A stretch of DNA of 64,000 nt, from the NCBI RefSeq assembly GCF_901709675.1, contig NC_051088.1:6771693-6835692 (forward strand). The letters run 5' to 3'. This document shows positions 1 to 11,445 of the stretch, piece after piece. The notes below the pieces were generated by a model. That model ran no database searches and was not told the DNA's origin. It was given only the letters and a program-made list of their open reading frames with translations. How positions within the stretch are numbered: position 1 is the stretch's first letter; each line of letters opens with the position of its first letter. This stretch comes from Syngnathus acus (taxonomy: Eukaryota; Chordata; Actinopteri; Syngnathiformes; Syngnathidae). A program made the position numbers and the translations under genes.

Positions 1-299
1 GCTTTAATAATAACTGTATTCAATTAAGTTATATTAAATCAGAAATGATAAGAAATCAGTCATTATAAATGTGACATAATCTGTCAAACACAATTAATTT
101 TCAGTTTTTAATTGGATGGGATGCATATGATTCTACTGCCTTATAGTTGGGTCATTGGGCTCCATTTTGAAGTCCTAATTTGTTTTCCAAATACATATGT
201 CAAAATTACTTTACAGAAGAAGCGAAATGCTGACATTTGATATGGTTTTACTATTAAATAGTCATTTTGTGTATGTGTGCATGTGTACGTGCGTGTGAA

Positions 300-582
300 T
301 GAATGAATACACACACACGTGCGCACACGCACACACACACATACACGTACACAAAGAAAGACACCCCCACCATTAAAAGCCTCGGGTGATCTACAGACAT
401 TGAGGCGGTCATCCAGGCGGGCCATGCACGCATACTCTGAGTTCAATGAGTACACTGAGTTCAATGAGGGCGTTTGAAGTAGGGGGGTAGCACACAGGGG
501 GATTCATGTGAACACTTTGGGGACCAATGAAAATCCATCATTTACATATGAATTGTGTGTACGTTTTTGTGTGTATGTGAGC

Positions 583-614
<32 letters not shown>

Positions 615-625
615 GTGTGTGGCGT
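300..625. repeat. Two CA/TG-rich microsatellites
   Basis: An interrupted (CA)n tract lies at about 308-355. An interrupted (TG)n tract lies at about 555-620, with its purest part at 583-609. The 200 bases between them are unique-looking. The open frame crossing the first tract is a by-product of the repeat. Confidence 0.9.
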
Positions 626-2477
626 GTATGCAGGCATGTTTGAGTAAATGTGTCAGTCATCTTCGGTGCCATACGAGCACTTAAGGCTTACCACAGTGGA
701 GGTATCACTACAAAGGCTGGCAGCCTCCTTCAGCCTCATCACATTGTCTCCTCTGGCCCTGTAACAACTCAAATTTCCCATCATCTATCACGCCACTGAA
801 GTACACATAAGCCCTCCAGCTAAGAAACACCTTTATTGTTAATGATTGAATTGTGCATTTATATGGCAAAAAACATCAATGAATTCTCAAACCTTTTGCT
901 CAGATGACTAGAGTAACTGTTGAAGAGAGAAGATGGGAAAAAATAAAGACATTGTTGAATTTTCACCATAAAGCCTTTAAAAAAAACTGCCATTATTTGG
1001 GAAGGGACCACTATTGATTTCATGAGCCAATCCCGCAGCTCTTGGCCACGTGGGGCACAGAGTCACTGCCATCATTAGTATGCCACTCATGCGAAACAAA
1101 CAAAAGCGCCTCTGCTCAATCCTATAGATTTACATTTCGCATACATTAGCGCTTTGCAGAATCTCGCCCAATTACAGTGTCATAAATTATTGCATATGGG
1201 GAAAAAATCAATTAGGCAGGCAACAATAAATTAATATTACGCTGAATTTCAAGCATGTTATCTTACATGAGTCGAGATAGGATAATTGGATTTATTGTAA
1301 AATTGGGGGTGCTGGGGAGGGGATACGCTGCTTCTTACAACAAATGTTGGAATAAATGAGCAGAATCGGGATGATGAAACAATCATTGCCTTCATTAGGA
1401 AGAATAAAAAAAATCTTGTTTGGAATGTTTATCTGATATGATCCCCGCACCACCACCACCACTACATGGAAATTGTTCAGATATGATGCAGTGCTGTGAC
1501 AGTAATTGTTTGAGGACCACAATTCAGTCTGGGAGTTTGTTTCACCCTGTTCTAGCATCTAAATAAAAATAATTTAGGATGTGTAAATTCTAATTGAATA
1601 TAATTAAATGCTCTGTCAATATTGTACGTACTTAATAAATTATACTTCAACATCTTAGCTGTCAAAATTCTCAACAAACTCTCCATTTCTGTGATTTAAA
1701 AAATAATATTTAGAAGTTATTGCAACTCCTTAAAAGCAGAAATACAAACTTACTGGTAGTTCAACATAGTCATATTTATTTCCCATTCCCGTGTCTGAAT
1801 GTGAGGTGGTTTATTGCTTTAAGCACCCCGAAATTGAGGTCGTCCCTTAGGTCATCGTCCCCCTTTTGCCCCCTACTGAGCTTCCAGTGTCTGTTCCCAC
1901 ACTTTCTTTGGGGTTAATCTTCACTTCTTCTTATCCATTGTTTTCTCTTTTATCTGTCCTGTCTCCATTAGTTCACCTCAAGAAGAACTGCAGACGCAGG
2001 CCTATAGACCGACGGCCTTGTTCCATTCACCTCACTCTCCCGTCTCATCTCTTCTGATCTTGTCTCTTTCGCTTTTGCTAAGCCCTTGACTGATTGTTGT
2101 GCAGCATGTCCTTTTTACTCCCCCAATGCAAATGGGGCTTGATGGGGTCATCCAGGTCAAGCACTTCTTGCACACATTGTGGCAAATGAATGTGGTCACC
2201 TCAGTGATCTGTGACTCTTTTTTAACCTCCTCACCTTCGTTGTGGACCACTAGGGTAAAAACCACAATTCTTGCTTTTTGCTGAAATTGCTTGTGATGGC
2301 CCTGTGTCAGGTCCAACAGGACAGCGCACAAACGTGTGTGTTATATGCTTCATATTCGGTATTATTAGGAGGTTTTTTTAACACTCTTTTCTATACATAC
2401 TATATTGTGTACTATAATACATGAAACAGTAATATATTGCTGTCTATCTTGTGGTTAATAAGCAGATATTATAGTCA
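626..2477. other. Non-coding intergenic stretch, possible conserved element near 1020-1210
   Basis: No coding exon or classifiable repeat is seen. The part at about 1020-1210 is of balanced composition. It contains several AT-core motifs typical of homeodomain or POU sites (a TAATTA-like site, CATAAATTAT, TGCATATG) close together, which is the look of some vertebrate conserved non-coding elements. This is only an impression, because no alignment could be made. Confidence 0.3.
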
Positions 2478-2486
2478 GACATAGTG

Positions 2487-2736
2487 TCCCTGATGGTCCA
2501 GTGGTTAGGATGCGGAGCTTTCACCGCCCGCGGCCTGGATTCGATTCCCGGGCAGGGAACCATATGCAGCCATAGGGGGGCACATGTCTCCCCTGTGCCG
2601 GTCCAAATGCCGGGTAAATGCAGAGGGTTGCATCAGGAAGGGTATCCGGCGTAAAAACCAAACACTTCTCATGCGAAACATCTGGACAAAAACAGATGTT
2701 TTGCTGTGGCGACCCCTTCGGGGAAAAAGCTGAAAG
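2487..2736 (+). mobile_element. tRNA-Glu-derived SINE with RTE-like tail
   Basis: The first 73 bases (2487-2559) read like a vertebrate tRNA-Glu gene, with an A box around GGTCCAGTGGTTAGGATG and a B box GGATTCGATTCCCGG. The body continues with a segment (about 2628-2736) containing CAGGAAGGGTATCCGGCGTAAAA and GTGGCGACCCCTTCGGGG, the wording of fish RTE-type LINE 3' ends. The element is flanked by a near-perfect 9-bp target duplication: gacatagtg at 2478-2486 and gacatagcg at 2737-2745. It is a retroposon, not a working tRNA gene, because the anticodon-arm region is altered and a long body follows the head. Confidence 0.85.
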
Positions 2737-2745
2737 GACATAGCG

Positions 2746-5700
2746 TAGTAGTTGATTTGACTTTTGTGCCAACTGCATGGGTTCAGTTCCCAATTAGTGA
2801 GGGTGTGAGTGGTCTGTCTTCATGTGCACCATGGAGACCAGGCCAGGCTGTTGTCTGCCTTTCAACCAAAATCCGCAGGGATAGGATTCTTTCACTTTTC
2901 AGCAGTAATAAAAGTTAAAATTTCATTTATAGTTATGATAATTTTATAGTTTTGTTATTTTTCATGTACCTTAGGCGATGCATTTTGCCATTTGCTGTTG
3001 ACACAGTTCCTCAGGTGTCCATCCAGTCTGTTTTGTTGACTTGGAGAATGCTGTCGGTGGTTTTATCGAGGGGTACTTCAAGAGTGCGGGGGTACTGAAG
3101 CTCCTCTAAATATTTTACATTTTTTCAAAACAAAACACATATGACTTGACTTTCTGGGGTTCAGATTTAGAATTTACAAGTAGGCTATTTCATTGAGTGC
3201 CCTATGTAAAAACTGAGTTAAACCACCTGGGCTCCTGCCCTATTTCAATATGAAACACTCAGGGAGCAATGATGAAGGCCTGTTAAATCTTGTGTGGAGC
3301 CGAATATGTTGTTTGGGAAAGATCATGTGATATTACATGGCATTTTTGATGTGGCATCACATCTGCAACGTTTTAATGCCTTTGATTAGCCATCCAGCAA
3401 TACTAGTGGCCGACGGTCGACCACTCACAAAAATTCTTTGCCGATCCCCGTAAGCTGTGCAACAGTTCACTTGGGTTCAGCCACGTCGCAGTGTGTTGGG
3501 CCTTGATCTGGCATCATCTCTAACTTTTTTTCCAAACGCAGCGTGTGTGCATGTAAAAAAAAATAAAAAATCATTCCAGACTTTTTGTTGGCCTCCAAGT
3601 GATGATTGGCAAGTAGCAAGTGTCGTCTTTGAAGTGGGAAAAAGAAAGGAAATTTCAGCCTCACTTTTCCTCCTCATGCCACTCCCTTTGTGCCTCAGTG
3701 AACTTGCTCTTCTTGGAAGAGACACAAAGGCTACAGACCATAGAATGGCAGCAACTACAGACATATCTTTTCACCAGCGCTGACCGTTGGAGCCACCAGC
3801 CCAGCGCTCTCTGCGTGTGATGTGTCGTGGCTGTCTGCGTGCACCCCCATCTTGTTTCATCTATGGCTTTTTTCTTTCCACAAACAGGAATGTGACCACC
3901 AGCAGATTGCATGTTTCTATTGATATGATTATGAAAGGAAGCGGGAAATTAGACAGTGACAAACAATTACAGTTATTCCCAAACTTATGGTTTTGACAAA
4001 TGTAAAAGCAGTACTAGGAGAAAAGCATTATTCTAGTCGTGCTGTGCACAAAAGTGGATTGCTGCTAGAAAATATACCTTCTGGAAAAATTGCATGCGAA
4101 TGGTGAAATGTCTAATAAAAACCTATGGACTCATCTTGGATGACACTGATATTGATTGACATTGGCATGATGTTGAATGATTATGAAAGATTTTGAATGA
4201 TGTGGAATGTTGTAGAATAATGTGGAAGAATATAATATCGTAGTAATCTTAAAGGAACATGACAGGGCACTACAACACATGTATATTGCCATCATGAATC
4301 ATGATGGTTCATTAGTTTGGTTAGCATTCCAGGCCTGTCACACCACACTCTGCATTGACAAGCGATTCCTGAGGTATTTCCATTCCCAGTTTACATTCCT
4401 GACCTTGAATAAAATAGATCTTAAAAGCAAGCCAATCCGTGTTATTACATTTTGAGAGCAAGCTGTCTCATACACTACATGACATTTATTATTTTTTCTT
4501 CAAATATTACATTACATTTGGGATTAATGCATTACAACAAAGTGTCTCTCCCTAAGGCAAATGTGAAAAAGCCAAACTCTTGGGAAAACTTCCTAGTTCA
4601 CTTCCTTGGTTATGACCTCCAATCACTCAATCCCACCCACAATGACCCAGCATGGGAATTCCAAAGGAGGGGGCAGCATGGGGGCTGCCAGCAGCATTCC
4701 ATGCTTCACGCTCAGGCAGATCTGAGAAAACAAAAGGCAGGGAATAAAAGAAAAGGAGGGAGAAGATGGAGAGATTATGGGTCATCGTAGGAGTGGGAGG
4801 ACACGCTAGGGAAGGAGGATGTCAAACAAGGGAAGGTAATGAGAAGACGAGCCATACAACAATCTGAAGGAGCCCCGGAGGGAGAGTGGAGGCTTATAGG
4901 CCAGACTAGGCTCTTCTTCCCATGGAGTGTCCAGACGCTAGACCACACTGCGTTGCGTTTTCTCACAGCACTGCCCTCAAACATCCGTCACATCTCATTA
5001 CAGTCGATGCAGGACTCCCAAAGAGAGCTGGAAGGGCATGATAAAATTGGGGTCAAAGTGAATTTAAAGGGTTCTGATGAAGGCTCTTGGGTTACTGAAT
5101 GTCTCATGGAGCTCAGACCGTTGTCTCTCAATTGTGATGGCATCTCAAATTTAAGAGTGCAAACATAACCCTTTTCAAGGTTGTTTTAGTCTTTAACTGG
5201 TTAGATGGTTGTACCGAAAGAATCCCCCAGAAATAAGAATGAATGATTTAACAACAAAATGAAACTGTGAAGAGCAGCGTGAGTTCATTTTACATAGTCA
5301 AGGAGCAAAAACGTGCTTTGAGAGAGGTGTGAAAGGTGCAAAATAGAACATCCCCCTTGAAAAAGAGGGGGAGGTACATGTACTTTTAGTCTTGCCAACA
5401 ATGTCCTGACATTTCTCCCCGAAAGAGTGTCTCACATCTTGGGTAGAATGACCACTATCAAGTTGCTTGGCACCAAGCAGTTGTAATCACAAATAGTCAC
5501 TCACTCACCAACCACACCTGTCAACAACATCAGCAAAAACACACATGGGACACACACAATATAAATGTATGTCTATTTTTGAAAGATGTTTTAGCTGGGG
5601 TACTTTAGCCCAGTCAGAAATCTCTGTGGCTCCAGTTAAACCAGTCCAGCATTTTATTTGATATTCTAAAATGTAGTTTAGTTTTCCATGCACCCACTCC

Positions 5701-6351
5701 TTTCACAGAAGGAGAAAGAGGGATTTTTCCTATAAGACGGAGTCGAGCACGAACCGCTGTGTCGTCATACGGCATCACTTGTCCAAGAATGTATTCAAAC
5801 AGATATGTGTCTTAAAGTATGCTTTTACGAGGACAAGAACACTAAAAAGAGTTTAATGAACACTCCCCCAATGCTAGAATTGTATTAGTATTAGAAGGAC
5901 ATTTTAAAGGTGCACAAAACCTTATGCTCCACTTTACCAATATTTGCGCATGTTCATACGTTTGTAGGCTGGAAATAACGACACTCAAATATCAATGTCA
6001 ACTGAGGGAGAGATGTGTGGATAGTGAGAATGAAATCAATACTGTGGGACTGCAAAATTTGGCTGGCAGACTTCCTTCCATGTTACCCAGGCAACCTGCC
6101 TTCCAAGGGGAGCGACCCACTTTGACAGATTTTGGCATTTCCCTCTAGCTGGGCCAGACTAGCATCATGCAGTTCTACACGTAATCAAACACACAAGCCG
6201 GGGGAAAAGATCCATAAATGTAATATTCATGCACACTTCTGCGATTAATCGATCAGATATTTTTCTTTCGGTCACATCAAACTCATGTAAACTTGAATCA
6301 GATGCCTTTCACAAGCACAGTATTTTATTCAAGCATTCATTACTTGAGCTG
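2746..6351. other. Non-coding intergenic stretch
   Basis: Only short, unrelated open frames occur here and none resembles a known protein. No strong repeat is visible. Composition is AT-rich and ordinary. Confidence 0.6.
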
Positions 6352-6477
<126 letters not shown>

Positions 6478-6549
6478 GTATATTAATAATTTTTAAAAAT
6501 TCACTGCAAACCTGTGGTTTGAGACCACTGCTGTTCAGTGCATAATTTA

Positions 6550-6645
6550 TGAAGGCAAGTCAATTTTATTGACATAGTGCCAGTTTAAAGCAATAGCTAG
6601 TCTCGAGGTACTTTACATATGGGACTAAACAACAATAAAAGCAAA
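6550..6645. repeat. Degenerate fish interspersed-repeat fragment
   Basis: The wording CAATTTTATTGACATAGTGCC followed by a GAGGTACTTTACA-like block resembles a short fragment common in fish LINE/SINE tails (TTTATT-TATAGCGC ... CACTTTACA). It is heavily decayed, and the class cannot be settled by eye. Confidence 0.35.
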
Positions 6646-7309
6646 ACCTTCACATGTGAAAGAAACCAACTGAATAGGATTGAACATGAGCATGAATTTC
6701 CAGGTGAGTAACTTAAAAATGACATTTTCTGTCATTAAAATCCAGGTTATTACTTTGATGCTAGAGAAGTTATGACTGAGTTTGAATGAGGATGCGAAAC
6801 CTTGACAGATGTATCAAAACATAGCACGCGCATGCACCGAGGCCAAATTCCCCCAAAATGTGGGTGGAGCCTGAGCCACTCCAGAGGTTCCATTCTCGAG
6901 ATTCCAGAGGAGCGACCTTCCCGCTCTTATCAGTGACTCGTCAATTTGGAATGAGGGACTGGAAAATGTCAAGGAAAGCTTCTGTTACAACACATTCTTA
7001 TGCAGTGACTACAATGTTATTGGATTTTTTTCCAACTTTTACTTTGACCTCTACTCCATTTATTTTTCAAATCACATGGTTTCTTTTTCCTTCTCTTTCT
7101 CTCTTTCCCCAGTAGGTGACGCCCCTACTCCCAGTGGTGCAGCACACAGCCACATCTCCTCAGATTACACCAGAGATCCATTTCTAGAGAACCAATGCAA
7201 CTTAGTTTTGCATGAAAGGTTCAGCACACCAAAGTTTCGATTTTTAATTTGTGCTAATCTAGTTGTCAAGTTATGATTTTTGTAAATATGTGCATAAAAA
7301 CACTGGTAT

Positions 7310-7440
7310 GCCATCCAGGCATGCACCCATTTCTTTTACCATACTAGGGTTGCAGGTGCCGTTAGGTGTGAGATGGACATCACCATGCACTGGTCACCTT
7401 GACAAACCAACATGAATAATCACATTCACACCTTAAGACA
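7310..7440 (-). repeat. Decayed fragment of the L2-tailed SINE family
   Basis: A loose match to the 3' part of the elements at 10299 and 22840: CCATCCAGGCATGCACCCATTTCTTTTACC, then a GGTGTGAGATGGACATCACC-CACTGGTCACC block. It is strongly diverged and has no visible target duplication. Confidence 0.35.
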
Positions 7441-7449
7441 ATTTCTGAG

Positions 7450-7535
7450 TCTTCAGTGTAAGTCTATGTTTTAGACTTGCTAGACTTTAGACTCATATAT
7501 ATTTATATTTATTACATTCATTTATATGTACATAG
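7450..7535. repeat. Left half of a local duplication, interrupted by the TIR element
   Basis: The stretch cagtgtaagtctatgtttt through gactcatat (7456-7497) recurs almost exactly at 9729-9771. In the second copy it runs straight into TGATTTCTGTATTTAAC, a sequence that in the first copy lies on the far side of the TIR element (9631 onward). The element therefore landed within the first of two tandem copies. Confidence 0.75.
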
Positions 7536-9628
7536 TACCGTATTTTCCGCCCTAAAAGGCGCACCGGGTTATAAGGCGCACCTTCAATGAACGGCCCATT
7601 TTAAAACTTTGTCCATATATAAGGCGCACCGGCTTATAAGGCGCATAAAATAGAAGCTATACTGCATCAAACTGAGGTTGACTAGGGTTGCGGTATGCAT
7701 CCACTAGCCAATAACCAACGAGCCCTCTATAAACAATCGCGTTTCTCAAACGATCTCCTATAAAATGATCAGAACTGACTAAAGTTCGATCTAACGCATT
7801 GGTACTACTTACCTATGTTTCCCTTCCATATCGATCCGTAGATTTACTCGAAACATTAACAGAGCAGCCTATTTTGACATGAAATAGCCTGGTACGTATA
7901 GCAGCTATCGCAATAGCATTAGCCATCCGCAAAGTCTCACGAGCCTCAGCGAAGTGTAAACAATCGCGTTTCTCAAACGATCTCCTATAAAATGATCGGA
8001 ACTGACTAAAGTTCGATCCAACGCATTGGTACTACTTACCTATGTTTCCCTTCCATATCGATCCGTAGATTTACTCGAAACATTAACAGAGCAGCCTATT
8101 TTGACATGAAATAGCCTGGTACGTATAGCAGCTATCGCAATAGCATTAGCCATCCGCAAAGTCTCACGAGCCTCACCTCGCAATCTCCCATGAGCCTCAG
8201 CAAAGTGTAAACAATCGCGTTTCTCAAACGATCTCCTATAAAATGATCGGAACTGACTAAAGTTCGATCCAACGCATTGGTACTACTTACCTATGTTTCC
8301 CTTCCATATCGATCCGTAGATTTACTCGAAACATTAACAGAGCAGCCTATTTTGACATGAAATAGCCTGGTACGTATAGCAGCTATCGCAATAGCATTAG
8401 CCATCCGCAAAGTCTCACGAGCCTCACCTCGCAATCTCCCATGAGCCTCAGCAAAGTGTAAACAATCGCGTTTCTCAAACGATCTCCTATAAAATGATCG
8501 GAACTGACTAAAGTTCGATCTAACGCATTGGTACTACTTACCTATGTTTCCCTTCCATATCGATCCGTAGATTTACTCGAAACATTAACAGAGCAGCCTA
8601 TTTTGACATGAAATAGCCTGGTACGTATAGCAGCTATCGCAATAGCATTAGCCATCCGCAAAGTCTCACGAGCCTCACCTCGCAATCTCCCATGAGCCTC
8701 AGCAAAGTGTAAACAATCGCGTTTCTCAAACGATCTCCTATAAAATGATCGGAACTGACTAAAGTTCGATCCAACGCATTTGTACTACTTACCTATGTTT
8801 CCCTTCCATATCGATCCGTAGATTTACTCGAAACATTAACAGAGCAGCCTATTTTGACATGAAATAGCCTGGTACGTATAGCAGCTATCGCAATAGCATT
8901 AGCCATCCGCAAAGTCTCACGAGCCTCACCTCGCAATCTCCCATGAGCCTCAGCAAAGTGTAAACAATCGCGTTTCTCAAACGATCTCCTATAAAATGAT
9001 CGGAACTGACTAAAGTTCGATCCAACGCATTTGTACTACTTACCTATGTTTCCCTTCCATATCGATCCGTAGATTTACTCGAAACATTAACAGAGCAGCC
9101 TATTTTGACATGAAATAGCCTGGTACGTATAGCAGCTATCGCAATAGCATTAGCCATCCGCAAAGTCTCACGAGCCTCACCTCGCAATCTCCCATGAGCC
9201 TCAGCAAAGTGTAAACAATCGCGTTTCTCAAACGATCTCCTATAAAATGATCGGAACTGACTAAAGTTCGATCTAACGCATTGGTACTACTTACCTATGT
9301 TTCCCTTCCATATCGATCCGTAGATTTACTCGAAACATTAACAGAGCAGCCTATTTTGACAGGAAATAGCCTCGCGGGTACAACAGCTATTCGGTGACGC
9401 CCCCTGACTACAGTTGCCGTAATGCTGGGAAGCGATGCGACCTTGTAATTTATTAGTCGTACTAAAACGTACTGAAACATTTTGGCAGAGCACTGTGTAC
9501 AACCAGTATGGATCAACAAATTCATCAGTTGATCCATATATAAGGCGCACTGGCCTATAAGGCGCACTGTCGGCTTTTGAGAAAATTTTAGGTTTTTAGG
9601 TGCGCCTTTTAGGGCGGAAAATACGGTA
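7536..9628. mobile_element. Non-autonomous TIR DNA element, TA target duplication
   Basis: The left end (from 7538) CCGTATTTTCCGCCCTAAAA and the right end (to 9626) TTTTAGGGCGGAAAATACGG are perfect inverted repeats. Subterminal TATAAGGCGCAC motifs follow on both sides (7568-7650 and 9537-9570). TA lies directly outside each end (7536-7537 and 9627-9628), the usual duplication of Tc1/mariner-like and some other cut-and-paste elements. No transposase frame exists inside. Almost the whole interior is a satellite array. The superfamily cannot be named from the ends alone. Confidence 0.85.
7731..9370. repeat. 251-bp satellite array inside the TIR element
   Basis: Seven copies begin AAACAATCGC at 7731, 7958, 8209, 8460, 8711, 8962 and 9213. 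The first interval is 227 bp and the others are exactly 251 bp. The last copy is cut short around 9370. Copies are nearly identical. The few variants are T or C in ATCTAACGC / ATCCAACGC and G or T in GCATTGGTAC / GCATTTGTAC. No gene lies in the array, and open frames in it are by-products. Confidence 0.95.
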
Positions 9629-9875
9629 TATGATTTCTGTATTTAACAAATGCAATTTGCAACAACAATATAACAATATAACTATATAACCATTATTATA
9701 AACAATTATATTAACAATATAATATATTCAGTGTAAGTTTATGTTTTAGACTTGCTAGACTTTAGACTCATATGATTTCTGTATTTAACAAACGCAATTT
9801 ACAACAACAATATAATTATATAACCATTATTATAAACAATTATATGAACAATATAATATAACAATATAATTCATG
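9629..9875. repeat. Local tandem duplication (right copy)
   Basis: TATGATTTCTGTATTTAACAA with a following AACAATATAAC-rich stretch occurs at 9629-9725 and again at 9769-9870. The unit that begins with the CAGTGTAAG block (9729) is the uninterrupted copy of the sequence split by the TIR element. Confidence 0.75.
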
Positions 9876-10287
9876 TAACCTAAAGTGGAACACAAATAAA
9901 TTATACACACAAATTAACATTTCACTGTGGTGAGTTTTGTTTAAAAGAAATAGGAAGTAAGTGACCGCATGATCAGATAGTGAAACTCTTCTGGATGGAA
10001 GTGATAAAGGGTGTTCTTTGCCATTCTTTCACCTGCTCTCTTTCAGCAAGACCCCTAATAAAATATGCAAAATTAGATAAAAGATGTTAGCTTACATACA
10101 CAGCATGCTTGAGAAAAAGCAAAACGACTGCCAATGTCAAAACTCAAAGAAATATTTTACCAGTGTCAGAGCGCCCCTTGCTGGGTAAAGTAGCATCAAC
10201 CGTGTATCATCATTCATATACCATGAAAGCTTGCGTTTTCTGCCACAGAACAAATACCACTTGATCATAATGATTTATAGCAAAGGT
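9876..10287. other. Non-coding stretch
   Basis: AT-rich sequence with no exon and no repeat I can classify. Confidence 0.5.
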
Positions 10288-10298
10288 GCTTTCTAAAT

Positions 10299-10625
10299 CC
10301 ATCCATTTTCTGTACCACTTTGTCCCCACGAGAGTCGTGTGCGTGCTGGAGCCTATCCCAGTGGTCATCGGGTAGTAGGCGGGGGACACCCTGAACCGGT
10401 TGCCAGCCAATCGCAGGGCACACAGAGACACACAACCATCCGCACTCGCACTCACACCTAGGAGCAATTTGGAGTGCTCAATTGGCCTACCAAGCATGTT
10501 TTTGGTGCCCGGAGAAAATCCACGCGGGCACGGGGAGAACATGCAAACTCCACACAGGTAGAACCGAACCCGCACCCTCCTAACTGTGAGGCGGACGTGC
10601 TAACCAGTGTTTCACCGAGCCGCCT
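10299..10625 (-). mobile_element. tRNA-headed SINE with L2-like tail
   Basis: On the minus strand it begins GGCGGCTCGGTGAAACACTGG with an A-box-like head and a GGGTTCGGTTC B-box-like block. It then runs through GTTTGCATGTTCTCCCCGTG and GGCTGGCAACCGGTTCAGGG and ends ...AAAATGGATGGA, a tail shared with fish L2-type LINEs. The flanks gctttctaaat (10288-10298) and gctctctaaat (10626-10636) form an 11-bp target duplication with one mismatch. A closely related copy lies at 22840-23197. Confidence 0.8.
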
Positions 10626-10636
10626 GCTCTCTAAAT

Positions 10637-11296
10637 CGACATGCAAAAGTAGTGCTTGCAAGAGAGTTGTAATTTGTCCATAAAAAATAAAACATTATTT
10701 TGCTTCTGGAATTCCATGAAATGTTGGTAGAAATATGTATGTATGTCTGGTAAACAACGTATAGGGTTTACGCTATACTTTTAAGAACATATATAATATT
10801 TATATCTATGGTTGTTTTTTAAAACATCAATCTTGTGTTTACGTGTGAGAAAACAAACCCCTCTGTCATTACATAAAACATAAACTTGCTCTTTGAGTAC
10901 ACCAGAACAAAAACAATGGGGTGAAATAAACACAAAGAAAAAGGAAGAAGAGCGTGTGAATGTCTTTACATTAGGTCAGCAAACTTCTTTCCTGGAAGAG
11001 TCAGAAGCTCTCATGCTTCACTTCTAAAAAAACACTTCCTGTTTTGACTTCATATGTTTGATCTAGAGATGTACGCACAAACAAAATTGTGAACTGTGCA
11101 GGTCCACATTCACATGTGGGACATGATGCTGTGTTGAAGTTTTGAAGTCTGCAGCTTTTAATGTATTCGTGACTCCCCTCCTGGGGCAATGTTTTACAAT
11201 TGTGCTTCATCTCATATAAGTACACTCCTCACATCCCGTTTCCATCCGTCCACCCGTCTATCCATCTAAGTATTGTTTCCTTGAAGGAAAGAATTG
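10637..11296. other. Non-coding stretch
   Basis: Nothing recognisable. There are short frames only. Confidence 0.5.

Positions 11297-11445
<149 letters not shown>

Noticed and set aside
2487-2560. A tRNA-Glu gene
   Set aside because: The head is tRNA-like but is altered in the anticodon region and is followed by a SINE body with flanking duplications.
7731-9370. CRISPR-like array
   Set aside because: The 251-bp units are contiguous, with no short repeat and unique spacers, and the genome is eukaryotic.
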